Shown here one piece after another: positions 7,160 to 15,453 of a stretch of DNA of 27,182 bases. The translations under genes were made by a program, and so were the position numbers. The stretch spans positions 1-27,182 of the forward strand of contig CAZMRW010000064.1 in the NCBI GenBank assembly GCA_964568805.1. The letters are read 5' to 3'. The notes beneath the pieces are model-generated. The model saw nothing but the letters and a program-made list of their open reading frames with translations. It made no database searches and had not been told where the DNA came from. This DNA is from CAZMRW01 sp964568805. GTDB taxonomy: Bacteria > Pseudomonadota > Gammaproteobacteria > Methylococcales > Methylomonadaceae. The stretch's first letter is position 1, and the number at the start of each line of letters is the position of its first letter.

Positions 7160-8650
7160 ATGAAAATTTCCAAACTGACTTTAGCAGTGGCAACTGTCCT
7201 GGGCGTGAGCGCTACATCGTCCGCTTTTGCTATCGACCTTTATGTCGATATGAAAACCAAACAGATTTATGCGGAGCCCGGCCGGAACCGGGTAAAAATG
7301 GGTTCTTTCGTTCAGGTCGATGAGGCTGCGGCGGCGCAACCGGCGGAAAGCTCCGAACTTGCGGCGGTAAAAGAAGATTTGGAGTTGAAGACCAACGAGA
7401 TCAAGGCATTGCAGGAGCACATGACCGAAGCCGAGAAAGTCAAAGTTACAATGGACAAAAAGGGCTTGCAGGTTGAATCGGCGGATAAAAATTTTCAGTT
7501 TAAATTGGGCGGCCGTATTCATGCCGATGCTAATTACACTAGCGGTGATGATTATCTTGAAGACGGTGATCATGTTGAGGCCAATGACGGAACCGAAATA
7601 CGGCGCGCGCGGATGGAGTTTGCAGGAACTTTCTTTAAAGACTGGGGATTCAGAACGGTAGCCGATTTCTCAGATGACAACGTCAGAGTGAAAGATGCCT
7701 TTATCCAATATACCGGTTTTAATTGGGGGACAATAACCGCGGGTCAGCAAAAACAAAACTTCAGCCGCGAGTTACAGGAAAGTTCGAATGACATGATGTT
7801 TACCGAACGTTCGTTGATGAATATTCTCAACAATCCAACGGTGGATCGGGCCATCGGTCTTAATTTCCAATCGTTTGGAAAAAATTGGGTGGCAAAGGCC
7901 GGTATTTTTGGCGATTCGATTACGCCAGCAAGAACTGGTACAACACCGGAAATAGACAATGCTGGCGATGAAGGTTGGGGCGTTAACTCTCGATTGATAT
8001 ACAATCCGATCCTGGAAAAAGACAAACTGATCCATTTGGGTATTGCCGGTAATTACCGTGTGCCAGATGCCACGGGCGACGTGGCGAAATCCAGAGGCTT
8101 GGCGGTCGTCTATGAAACCAATAACATGTCCAATCTGGATATAATAAATGCAAGCATAACAGATGTCGACAGCATCAAAATGTTGGGTCTGGAAGCTGCA
8201 GGGATGTATGGACCTTTCTCGGTTGGCGGCGAATATACGCAGCAATGGGTCGACCGCAAGGATGGCTCCGACAACGTAGCCTTAAATGGCTGGTATGGAG
8301 AAGCGGCCTGGTCGATTACCGGCGAATCGCGCAAGTACAAGGAAGGCAACTTCCGGTATCTTGAGCCCGCCAAACCCTTTAGTTTGAAGAATGGTGGATG
8401 GGGCGCATGGGAATTGGCGACCCGTTATTCTTCGGCCGATCTTAATGACGGTACTTTTGCGGGCGGAGAATTGTCAAATATTACTATGGGGTTAAACTGG
8501 TACATCAACAGCAATTTCCGCATGTTGTTCAACTGGACGCACTTGCTGGACATCAAAGATTCGCCATTAACTACCGCATCGGGTGCGCCTCTGTCGGATG
8601 ACAATACCGATTTGGATACCTTTACTGTACGTGCGCAAGTGGCTTACTAA
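7160..8650 (+). CDS. Phosphate-selective porin of the OprO/OprP family
   Basis: 496 aa from ATG 7160; the 34 upstream in-frame codons run through the Pho boxes and are not coding. A classical signal peptide (KISKLTLAVATVLGVSATSSAFA) ends near residue 24. Residues ~55-90 form a short coiled coil (SSELAAVKEDLELKTNEIKA), often used for trimer contact. The rest is a beta-barrel with the OprP-type opening FQFKLGGRIHADANY, RRARMEFAGTFFKDWGF and FIQYTGFNWGTITAGQQK, and it ends in an aromatic beta-signal (FTVRAQVAY). The protein would form an outer-membrane channel for phosphate or polyphosphate. The tandem Pho boxes just upstream agree with this role. A strong intrinsic terminator follows 30 bases after the stop. 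Confidence 0.9.
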   Translation: MKISKLTLAVATVLGVSATSSAFAIDLYVDMKTKQIYAEPGRNRVKMGSFVQVDEAAAAQPAESSELAAVKEDLELKTNEIKALQEHMTEAEKVKVTMDKKGLQVESADKNFQFKLGGRIHADANYTSGDDYLEDGDHVEANDGTEIRRARMEFAGTFFKDWGFRTVADFSDDNVRVKDAFIQYTGFNWGTITAGQQKQNFSRELQESSNDMMFTERSLMNILNNPTVDRAIGLNFQSFGKNWVAKAGIFGDSITPARTGTTPEIDNAGDEGWGVNSRLIYNPILEKDKLIHLGIAGNYRVPDATGDVAKSRGLAVVYETNNMSNLDIINASITDVDSIKMLGLEAAGMYGPFSVGGEYTQQWVDRKDGSDNVALNGWYGEAAWSITGESRKYKEGNFRYLEPAKPFSLKNGGWGAWELATRYSSADLNDGTFAGGELSNITMGLNWYINSNFRMLFNWTHLLDIKDSPLTTASGAPLSDDNTDLDTFTVRAQVAY

Positions 8651-8680
8651 GTTTCTGAAGTCGTAACTTAGGGTTTAAAA

Positions 8681-8711
8681 GCCGCACCGATAATCCGGTG
8701 CGGCTTTTTTT
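8681..8711 (+). terminator. Rho-independent terminator of the porin gene
   Basis: GCCGCACCG (8681-8689) and CGGTGCGGC (8696-8704) form a perfect 9-bp stem with loop ATAATC, followed by seven T residues (8705-8711). Textbook intrinsic terminator; makes the porin a single-gene transcript. Confidence 0.95.
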
Positions 8712-8735
8712 ATTTTCACAAATTCATATATCATG

Positions 8736-8754
8736 TTCAGTTTACAAAACTGAA
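8736..8754. promoter_or_regulatory. Palindromic operator-like site upstream of the lipoprotein gene
   Basis: TTCAGTTT-ACA-AAACTGAA is a perfect 8-bp inverted repeat 47 bases before the TTG start at 8801. The AT-rich content and position suggest a repressor or activator site; the regulator is unknown. Confidence 0.4.
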
Positions 8755-8800
8755 TAAAGCTTCAGAAAGATATTTATATAAATGCAAATTTAGGTCGAAA

Positions 8801-10321
8801 TTGAAAACTAGCAATATCATCAAACTGATTCCTATGCTTTTTTTGTCTGCTTGTGCAGTAACTCCCACGGCGTCGCAGCAATGGGGAATCGAGCCCATCA
8901 GTCTTTACGATTCAGGATACAAAGAAGGCACGGAAATTATCAGCGTTCAGCAATCGACACTGCGTGCGGTTCTGAACAACTACGAAACTGGTGAGGTCGA
9001 TGTGCTGGATATCAGCAACCCTCAGCATATCAAGAGAATAAAACGTTTCTCCCTGAATCTCAACAAGGGAGAGGAGTTGACTTCGGTCGCATTTCACCAT
9101 TCCCTGGACCTGTTTTCAGCCACGATCGATGCCGGCATCAAACCCGGCAGGCTGGAAATTCGCTCGGCGTCGACCGGGGATTTGATCGATCGCATCATTG
9201 TCGGCTTTGGCCCCGATGCCGTGGTGTTTTCAGAGGACGGCAAGCTTGCCGTGATCGCCAACGAAGGCGAAGATTTTTTATTTGAGCCGGACAATAAGCA
9301 ATTCTTCAAGCCCGAAGGCAGCATTTCTATCGTGCGTTTAACACCCTCGGGACGTATCATTCATCACAAAAATCTTGAATTGGCCAACACGATCAATAAC
9401 GAAGGTTTTGTCGTGACCCAGGGCGGCCGGTTTCTGGAACGGGAAATCGACTGGAATGGGGATGGACTGATCAGCAAGACGATGGATTTTGACGGCAACG
9501 GCAAGATTGAAAAGAAGAAAGTGCTTCTGGGCAACTTCGGAGGGCATGATGTATTCGGTACCGAAACCAATGGCGAAAAGAAAATATTGATTCCGATAAA
9601 AAGCAACTCGCTTGCCTTGCTGGAGCCTGAATATATCGCAATCGCGCCTGATGGCAAGAAAGCCTATGTGACCTTGCAGGAAGACGATGCGGTCGTCCTC
9701 GTCGATCTGGCCCATAAACGAATTACCGGTTATTTTGCTCTCGGCGCAGCACAGCACAAAATCGACGCCCGCTACGACGGCTGGGTCAAATTTGACCAGT
9801 CGATGACCGGACTGCGTGAACCCGATGGCATCGCGCTGGCGGCCAAAGGCCGTTATTTCGTCACCGCCGATGAAGGCGATACCGAGTCGGACCCGGCCGA
9901 TTCCAGCCAGCCGATGAGCGGCGGACGCACGGTCAGCGTGTTTGATGCGGCGACCGGTGCACTGGTCGGCGACACCGGCAGCCAGATAGATGAAGTCGCT
10001 TTTGCCAACCAGGTTTATCCGGAGCGGCGCAGCAACAAAAAAGGTTCGGAACCGGAAATGCTGGTTTCATTTGATTTGGACGGCGTACCGTTCATCGCTG
10101 TCGACATGGAAAGAGCCGCTTCGGTAGAACTGATTTCCTTGGCCGACCCCGCTCACCCCAAAGTAGTCGCTTTAGGCAAGATAGCAGGCGATGAAGAAAA
10201 ATCGCCGGAAGGCATCGCTCATTTTACCGTTGCCGGCGAGCATTATCTCTTAACCGCCAACGAAATGAACGGAACCGTCGACTGTTTCAAAATCGTTAAA
10301 TCGAATGCGGATAGGCCCTGA
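8801..10321 (+). CDS. Choice-of-anchor I type beta-propeller lipoprotein (alkaline-phosphatase-like family)
   Basis: 506 aa. The TTG start gives a lipoprotein signal peptide MKTSNIIKLIPMLFLSACAV with lipobox LSAC (Cys at 18), and TAGG lies 8 bases upstream; no later ATG would keep the signal. The mature part shows repeated propeller-like blades: GFGPDAVVFSEDGKLAVIANEGE, YIAIAPDGKKAYVTLQEDDAVVLVDLA, GLREPDGIALAAKGRYFVTADEGDTE and GEHYLLTANEMNG. These are the hallmarks of choice-of-anchor I proteins. An EF-hand/dockerin-like calcium segment (DWNGDGLISK and DFDGNGKIEKK) interrupts the blades near residue 215-235. Catalytic function is not established for the family; a secreted phosphoesterase is plausible next to a Pho-regulated porin, but no Pho box is seen before this gene. 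Confidence 0.75.
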   Translation: MKTSNIIKLIPMLFLSACAVTPTASQQWGIEPISLYDSGYKEGTEIISVQQSTLRAVLNNYETGEVDVLDISNPQHIKRIKRFSLNLNKGEELTSVAFHHSLDLFSATIDAGIKPGRLEIRSASTGDLIDRIIVGFGPDAVVFSEDGKLAVIANEGEDFLFEPDNKQFFKPEGSISIVRLTPSGRIIHHKNLELANTINNEGFVVTQGGRFLEREIDWNGDGLISKTMDFDGNGKIEKKKVLLGNFGGHDVFGTETNGEKKILIPIKSNSLALLEPEYIAIAPDGKKAYVTLQEDDAVVLVDLAHKRITGYFALGAAQHKIDARYDGWVKFDQSMTGLREPDGIALAAKGRYFVTADEGDTESDPADSSQPMSGGRTVSVFDAATGALVGDTGSQIDEVAFANQVYPERRSNKKGSEPEMLVSFDLDGVPFIAVDMERAASVELISLADPAHPKVVALGKIAGDEEKSPEGIAHFTVAGEHYLLTANEMNGTVDCFKIVKSNADRP

Positions 10322-10408
10322 AGCCGGCCTGGTTCGAAAATCAAGAGTACGGCCCTGCTTTTGTCCTGTTGGACAGTGGACTACGGAAAATACGCCTTTA
10401 GCCCGGTC

Positions 10409-10972
10409 CTAGCTTTCGCTGAACTCTTCGGTGCGATAACGGGAAATGCGAATGGTATCAGACCAATAATCCGGCGGAAACCCTGCCTTTTGTTTTAAAT
10501 TCCTTAAGAATTGCCGAGGCTGGGACAGGGTTTCCCAAACCGACGGTAAAAAAGTGCCGCGGCGATTGCCGTCTTCAAATATCAGGCCATCGATGCCGGG
10601 TTGCAGCTGCGCGAGTGCGTCCTCTTCGGAAACGAATGTCATCGGTTCCGAAGGCGTCAGGATGGAAATGTGAATTTCCAGCGCGTCGAATTCGTCAGCC
10701 TGCAAGGGCGGGAATCTCGAATCTTTGAATGCCGCGGCAAATGCATTTTGGGCCACATCTTCGACCAGGGGCCTGACTGCTTTCAGCATGCCGATACACC
10801 CCCGCAGTTGGTGGTTGATATGCAGGGTGACAAAGGTGGCGCGCGGCTCGATCAACTCGGCAGGATAATCGCCCGGATTAATGGCTAAGGGTTTGCCGGT
10901 TTCCAAGCCATGTCGAATCGAGTTTTTTGCCAGCTCCAGCAATTGGCGCTGCAGTGTCTTAGTCAATGACAT
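10409..10972 (-). CDS. amrA: AMMECR1-domain protein (AmmeMemoRadiSam system protein A)
   Basis: 187 aa with the invariant AMMECR1 motif LRGCIGML at residues 56-63, preceded by ATFVTLHINHQ and followed by VAQNAFAAAFKDSRFPPL. The C-terminal half carries IHISILTPSEP and GLIFEDGNRRGTFLPSVWE, all typical of the family (human AMMECR1 relatives). The biochemical activity is unknown. It is the second gene of a minus-strand pair: its start overlaps the end of the Memo gene by 14 bases. The radical SAM partner is encoded divergently 245 bases beyond the Memo start. The three families recur together in bacteria and archaea as the AmmeMemoRadiSam system. Confidence 0.9.
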   Translation of the reverse strand: MSLTKTLQRQLLELAKNSIRHGLETGKPLAINPGDYPAELIEPRATFVTLHINHQLRGCIGMLKAVRPLVEDVAQNAFAAAFKDSRFPPLQADEFDALEIHISILTPSEPMTFVSEEDALAQLQPGIDGLIFEDGNRRGTFLPSVWETLSQPRQFLRNLKQKAGFPPDYWSDTIRISRYRTEEFSES

Positions 10973-11738
10973 AGGCGCCGTAACCCACCACTCTGGATTT
11001 ATCTCCCGCCGTATCGCCGGAATTGCGAAGATCGATGGTTTTGATCGACAGCGATTTTTCCTTCGCCAGTTTCAACAAGCCGCTAACGGGAACCTTGCCG
11101 CAGGCGGAATCAAAGGCAAGCCGTTCATATTCCAGGTTTTCGATAATGTTGCTGGTCTCTTTGTCCAGTTTTTGGCAGGTCGCGTAATCGTGATAGTGGC
11201 TTAAGTCGGAACTGATAACGATCAGCGTTTCGTCGCCGCCCCACAGAGCATTGAGGACCTGGCTGACCTGAGCGGGCGATGCCTCGCCGGCGACGATGGG
11301 AATTATCGTGAAACTATCCAGCGTTTCCTGCAAAAAAGGCAAATGCACTTCAAGGCTGTGTTCATGAGCATGAGCCGGCTCATTGTATTCGACAAACGGC
11401 AGTTTGAGGATGCTTTTCACGGCTTCAAGGTCTACGGCTATGGTGCCCAATGGAGTAGAGAAAGTTTCCGCGCTGCTGACGGCCAGGCCTTTGAAACCCA
11501 CGCGGTGGGACGGGCCGATAATCACCACACGGGTGATCAGGTCATGGGCTTTGATTAGCCGGGCATAGGCGGTTGCCGCGACGGGGCCCGAATAAATATA
11601 GCCGGCATGTGGCACGATGATGGCTTTGGGAACTTTATTTCCGATTTCAGCATCAGATAAGAATTGATCCAGTATTTGATGAAGTTCCTGCGGGTTTGCA
11701 GGATAAAAGGTTCCTGCGACGGCGGGTTGTCTGTTCAT
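10959..11738 (-). CDS. amrB: Memo-family protein (AmmeMemoRadiSam system protein B)
   Basis: 259 aa. The N-terminus NRQPAVAGTFYPANPQEL is diagnostic of the Memo family. Conserved metal/active-site candidates are visible: His44 in IVPHAGYIYSGP, His78 in IIGPSHRV, His127 in EHSLEVHLPF, His181 in SSDLSHYHDY and Cys213 in ACGKVPVSGLL. The family is related to extradiol dioxygenases (LigB fold); human MEMO1 binds metal. The bacterial substrate is not known. It is the first gene of the minus-strand pair with the AMMECR1 gene and is transcribed away from the radical SAM gene, probably from the shared 245-base region. Confidence 0.92.
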   Translation of the reverse strand: MNRQPAVAGTFYPANPQELHQILDQFLSDAEIGNKVPKAIIVPHAGYIYSGPVAATAYARLIKAHDLITRVVIIGPSHRVGFKGLAVSSAETFSTPLGTIAVDLEAVKSILKLPFVEYNEPAHAHEHSLEVHLPFLQETLDSFTIIPIVAGEASPAQVSQVLNALWGGDETLIVISSDLSHYHDYATCQKLDKETSNIIENLEYERLAFDSACGKVPVSGLLKLAKEKSLSIKTIDLRNSGDTAGDKSRVVGYGAYVID

Positions 11739-11983
11739 TATCGATTCCTGTTATGTCCTGTTTAATGGCAAATCGGTATCGGCTGTACTGATCAAATGAC
11801 TCAATTTAGAGCCGGATTTTTATGTTGCATTTATTACCTATCGGCGATTAGGCCATCAAAGTTAATAAATAACAATGAATTAAAAACAGATCACTATGAT
11901 TTACCCAAACAGGAGCTGCATTAGCAATTCATTAACTAATAGTAGTGACAAAATGAATTATTAATGGTTCCGGGAGACTTAAA
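11739..11983. promoter_or_regulatory. Divergent promoter region between Memo and radical SAM genes
   Basis: AT-rich 245-base region. The 8-mer AATGAATT occurs at 11874-11881 and 11952-11959, and its inverse AATTCATT at 11926-11933, so it could be a regulatory repeat. The plus-strand gene has GGGAG at 11972-11976 placed correctly before ATG 11984. No consensus promoter pair was confidently assigned. Confidence 0.45.
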
Positions 11984-13069
11984 ATGACCGCTTTTGTTAG
12001 CCCAGATACGGTAAAAACCAACTATTGGCATGTCTTGAACGATGGCAGGATCCAGTGCGATGTGTGTCCGAGATTTTGCAAGTTGCACGAGGGACAGCGC
12101 GGGCTCTGCTTCGTCAGGCAGAATCTGGACAATCAGATCGTCATGACCAGTTACGGCCGATCCAGTGGTTTTGCAATTGATCCGATCGAAAAAAAACCGC
12201 TTAACCATTTTCTTCCCGGCACGTCAGTGTTTTCTTTCGGCACTGCCGGTTGTAATCTGGCCTGCAAATTTTGCCAAAACTGGGATATCAGCAAGTCGCG
12301 GGAAATGGATACGCTGATGAGCAAGGCGTCGCCCGAGGCGATAGCCCAGGCTGCGTTGGATCACGGTTGCCTCAGTGTCGCTTACACCTATAACGATCCG
12401 GTGGTTTTTCATGAATATGCCATCGATACCGCCAAGGTCTGCAGACAATTGGGTTTAAAATCGGTGGCGGTTTCAGCCGGTTACGTTTGTGAACAACCCA
12501 GGGCGGAGTTTTATCAGTGGATGGATGCCGCCAATATTGATTTAAAAGCGTTTACCGAGAATTTTTATCACCAGATAACCGGCGGGCACTTGCAGCCGGT
12601 TTTGGAAACACTCAGCTACATCAAACATGAAACTTCGGTTTGGCTTGAAATCACTACCCTGGTGATTCCCGGCGTCAATGACTCGGACGCCGAGCTGGAA
12701 GCCATGACGCAATGGGTCGTTGAAAATCTCGGGCCGGATGTGCCGATGCATTTCACCGCCTTTCATCCGGACTGGAAGATGATGGACAAACCTCATACGC
12801 CACGGGAAACGTTGCTAAAAGCCAGGCAGATCGCCTTAAAAAACGGCGTCCATTATGCCTATGTCGGCAATGTTCATGACAAAACTGCAGAAAGCACTTA
12901 TTGCCATGGCTGCGGACAGGTTTTGATCGGTCGCGACTGGTACGAGCTGTCAGACTGGAATCTCGATGCCTCAGGCAACTGCCGTTTTTGCGGGGCGCAT
13001 TGTCCAGGCGTGTTTAATGACAAACCGGGCAAATGGGGGGCAAAGCGGCAAGCGGTCGCTATGGGGTAA
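11984..13069 (+). CDS. amrS: Radical SAM enzyme of the AmmeMemoRadiSam system
   Basis: 361 aa. The radical SAM cluster is C90-x3-C94-x2-C97 in GTAGCNLACKFCQNWDIS, the PflA-like variant. A first Cys group (C25, C28, C32, C42: CDVCPRFCKL and GLCF) precedes it, and a C-terminal group (C307, C310, C333, C336, C340) could bind zinc or a second cluster. The core barrel has YTYNDPVVFHEY, VSAGYV, NIDLKAF, EITTLVIPGVND and HFTAFHPDWKM, all typical of this family. The likely reaction is SAM cleavage to a 5'-deoxyadenosyl radical; the substrate is unknown, although the AMMECR1 and Memo proteins encoded divergently are the expected partners. Start ATG 11984 is well supported by GGGAG with 7-base spacing. 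Confidence 0.93.
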   Translation: MTAFVSPDTVKTNYWHVLNDGRIQCDVCPRFCKLHEGQRGLCFVRQNLDNQIVMTSYGRSSGFAIDPIEKKPLNHFLPGTSVFSFGTAGCNLACKFCQNWDISKSREMDTLMSKASPEAIAQAALDHGCLSVAYTYNDPVVFHEYAIDTAKVCRQLGLKSVAVSAGYVCEQPRAEFYQWMDAANIDLKAFTENFYHQITGGHLQPVLETLSYIKHETSVWLEITTLVIPGVNDSDAELEAMTQWVVENLGPDVPMHFTAFHPDWKMMDKPHTPRETLLKARQIALKNGVHYAYVGNVHDKTAESTYCHGCGQVLIGRDWYELSDWNLDASGNCRFCGAHCPGVFNDKPGKWGAKRQAVAMG

Positions 13070-13110
13070 ACAATGGAGGTGCGTGTCGAACAGCAAGATT
13101 AAACCTGTGC

Positions 13111-13129
13111 CCCGGTCATGAAAACCGGG
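13111..13129. terminator. Possible shared terminator between convergent radical SAM and uppP genes
   Basis: CCCGGT (13111-13116) and ACCGGG (13124-13129) form a 6-bp stem with a 7-base loop in the 91-base gap between convergent genes. There is no clear T-tract on either strand, so support is moderate. Confidence 0.4.
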
Positions 13130-13160
13130 AAACAAGCCCTAAACGTGATCGCTGGCCGAG

Positions 13161-13988
13161 TTAGTGGGCGCTCCAGTCAATCCAGCCCATCTGTGCTGAA
13201 ATCAGCACCATCAGACCGAAAGCGATGCGATACCAGGCAAATACGCTGAAATCATGGCGGCTGATAAAGCGCAACAGTCCGCGTACGGCCAAAAAAGCGC
13301 TGAAAAATGACGCGATGCCGCCGACGGTAAATAATCCGATATCGTTTGAGCTGAACAACTCGCGGTGCTTGTATACATCGTACAGGGTGGCCGCGAACAT
13401 GGTGGGAATGGCCAGGAAAAAGGAAAACTCGGTCGCGGCCCGGCGCGACAAACCGAAAAAAAGTCCCCCGATAATGGTCGCACCGGAACGGGAGGTGCCG
13501 GGTATCATCGATACAGCCTGGGCAAAACCTACCTTTAAAGCATCGCGCCAGGTCATGTCATCGACCGATTCGGCGTGAATAACATGCTGGCGGCGCTCAG
13601 CCCATAAAATCAACAAGCCGCCGATGATAAATGCCGACGCCACGACAAAAGGGTTAAACAAATAAAATTTTATCTGCTTCAAAAATAAAAAACCCAGCAC
13701 GGCAGCCGGCAGGAAGGCAACGATCAGATTGATTGCCAGCCGCTGCGAGAGCGGGTCTGCCGTCATGCTGGTCAGGGTATGCCAGAGTTTAACCCGGTAT
13801 TCCCAAACAACGGCCAGAATGGCAGCAAACTGTATGGCGATTTCAAAGACCTTGCCTTTATCATCATTAAACCCCAGCAATTGTCCAGCCAGAATCAGGT
13901 GGCCGGTGGACGAAACCGGCAAAAATTCAGTTAAGCCTTCGATAATGCCGAGGATGAACGCGTTCAACAAAAGGGTAGTGTCAGTCAT
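13161..13988 (-). CDS. uppP: Undecaprenyl-diphosphate phosphatase (UppP/BacA)
   Basis: 275 aa, the usual length, with about eight transmembrane helices. Both active-site motifs are present: EGLTEFLPVSSTGHLIL at residues 16-32 and IPGTSRSGATI in the second half. The enzyme removes one phosphate from undecaprenyl diphosphate at the inner membrane, recycling the lipid carrier for peptidoglycan and O-antigen synthesis, and gives bacitracin tolerance. It lies 56 bases downstream of rho on the same strand, so it may be co-transcribed, though no terminator or promoter in that gap is clear. Start ATG at 13988 keeps the conserved N-terminus (NAFILGIIEGLTEF). Confidence 0.95.
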   Translation of the reverse strand: MTDTTLLLNAFILGIIEGLTEFLPVSSTGHLILAGQLLGFNDDKGKVFEIAIQFAAILAVVWEYRVKLWHTLTSMTADPLSQRLAINLIVAFLPAAVLGFLFLKQIKFYLFNPFVVASAFIIGGLLILWAERRQHVIHAESVDDMTWRDALKVGFAQAVSMIPGTSRSGATIIGGLFFGLSRRAATEFSFFLAIPTMFAATLYDVYKHRELFSSNDIGLFTVGGIASFFSAFLAVRGLLRFISRHDFSVFAWYRIAFGLMVLISAQMGWIDWSAH

Positions 13989-14044
13989 GAAACGATCAAT
14001 GTTTAACTGCTAACAATTTAAAAGGAAATGGGCAACGAAAAACG

Positions 14045-15301
14045 TTATCGCTTCATCGAATCGAAAAATTCGGCGTTAGTCTTGAAATCTTTCAGTTTGC
14101 CAATCAGGAATTCGGATGCTGCCGTTTCATCCATAGGCTGCAGAATTTTGCGCAGAATCCAGGTTTTTTGAAGGGTATCGGGATCAACCAGATATTCTTC
14201 CCTGCGGGTGCCGGAACGGTTGATGTTAATGGCGGGATAGATCCGTTTTTCGGCAATCTTGCGGTCAAGATGCAATTCCATGTTGCCGGTGCCTTTGAAT
14301 TCTTCATAGATCACTTCATCCATTCGCGACCCGGTATCGATCAGCGCGGTGGCGATGATCGTCAAACTGCCGCCTTCTTCGATATTCCGCGCAGCGCCGA
14401 AGAAGCGTTTGGGTTTTTCGAGCGCATTGGCGTCAACACCGCCGGTCAATATCTTTCCGGAAGAAGGTACCACCGTGTTATAAGCCCTGGCCAGCCGGGT
14501 AATCGAGTCTAACAAGATGACCACGTCGTGCTTGTGCTCAACCAGGCGTCGGGCCTTTTCGATAACCATTTCCGCTACCTGGACATGACGGGTCGCCGGT
14601 TCGTCAAAGGTGCTTGAAATCACTTCACCGCGTACGCAACGCTCCATTTCCGTGACTTCCTCGGGCCGTTCATCGATCAGCAAAACAATCAGATAACATT
14701 CCGGATTTTTGTCGGCGATGGCCTGAGCCAGGCTTTGCAGAATCATGGTTTTACCGGCTTTCGGCGGCGATACGATGAGACCGCGCTGGCCTTTGCCGAT
14801 AGGTGCGATCAAGTCGATGATGCGCCCGGTTAAATCTTCGCTAGTGCCATTGCCCTGTTCAAGAACAAAACGTTCTTTAGCGAACAACGGCGTCAGGTTG
14901 GAAAAGTAAATTTTGTTTTTGGTATTCTCGGGCGGCTCGAAGTTGATCTGTTCGACCTTGAGCATCGCAAAATAACGTTCGTTATCTTTCGGTGGCCTGA
15001 TTTTGCCGCTGATGGTATCGCCGGTTTTTAACGAAAATCGTCTGATCTGGCTCGGCGATACGTAGATATCATCGGGACCCGCCAGGTAGGAGCAGCCCGG
15101 TGTGCGTAAGAAACCAAAGCCGTCTTGTAAAATTTCCAACACGCCGTCGCCATAAATATCATCCCCGGCTTTTGCTTGTTTTTTCAGGATCGCAAAAATT
15201 AAATCCTGCTTTCGTGATCGGGCAACATTTTCAAGCCCAAGGGACTCGGCTATATCTATTACTTCACTGATTTGTTTTAGTTTTAACTCGGTTAGATTCA
15301 T
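14045..15301 (-). CDS. rho: Transcription termination factor Rho
   Basis: 418 aa, close to E. coli Rho (419). The N-terminal Rho_N helices (MNLTELKLKQISEVIDIAE) precede the RNA-binding cold-shock-like domain with GFGFLR at residues 61-66. The P-loop VSPPKAGKTMILQ sits at 178-190, the Walker B region in VVILLDSITRLARAYN, the Q-loop and R-loop in SSGKILTGGVDANAL and IEEGGSLTIIATALID, and the arginine-finger part in INRSGTRREE. It is the hexameric RNA helicase that ends transcription. The gene lies downstream of trxA on the same strand with a 185-base leader holding its own probable promoter and hairpins. The start has no Shine-Dalgarno sequence. Confidence 0.98.
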   Translation of the reverse strand: MNLTELKLKQISEVIDIAESLGLENVARSRKQDLIFAILKKQAKAGDDIYGDGVLEILQDGFGFLRTPGCSYLAGPDDIYVSPSQIRRFSLKTGDTISGKIRPPKDNERYFAMLKVEQINFEPPENTKNKIYFSNLTPLFAKERFVLEQGNGTSEDLTGRIIDLIAPIGKGQRGLIVSPPKAGKTMILQSLAQAIADKNPECYLIVLLIDERPEEVTEMERCVRGEVISSTFDEPATRHVQVAEMVIEKARRLVEHKHDVVILLDSITRLARAYNTVVPSSGKILTGGVDANALEKPKRFFGAARNIEEGGSLTIIATALIDTGSRMDEVIYEEFKGTGNMELHLDRKIAEKRIYPAININRSGTRREEYLVDPDTLQKTWILRKILQPMDETAASEFLIGKLKDFKTNAEFFDSMKR

Positions 15302-15399
15302 AAAAGGACGACTCGCGAAAGTAAGTACGGTGATATGCCGTAATTACCCGAACAGGATTTAGATTTCAGGGATGCAGTTTATCGGACGATATGCTGGAG

Positions 15400-15417
15400 T
15401 GCACTGGATTTAGTGCA
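15400..15417 (-). promoter_or_regulatory. Hairpin at the predicted 5' end of the rho transcript
   Basis: On the minus strand TGCACT-AAATCC-AGTGCA is a perfect 6-bp stem with a 6-base loop. It begins about 7 bases after the predicted minus-10 box, so the rho mRNA would start with a stem-loop. A stabilising or attenuating role is inferred from position. Confidence 0.4.
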
Positions 15418-15424
15418 TAAAATA

Positions 15425-15453
15425 AGTATAGCTTAAATACTCAAACCCGTCTA
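15425..15453 (-). promoter_or_regulatory. Candidate sigma-70 promoter for rho
   Basis: Read on the minus strand, TAGACG (15453-15448) and TATACT (15430-15425) are separated by 17 bases. The minus-10 matches consensus in 5 of 6 positions and the minus-35 in 4 of 6. It lies about 125 bases upstream of the rho start. Confidence 0.5.

Noticed and set aside
10322..10408. Terminator between the convergent lipoprotein and AMMECR1 genes
   Set aside because: Only a 4-bp GTCC/GGAC stem is visible, with no T-tract; too weak to report.
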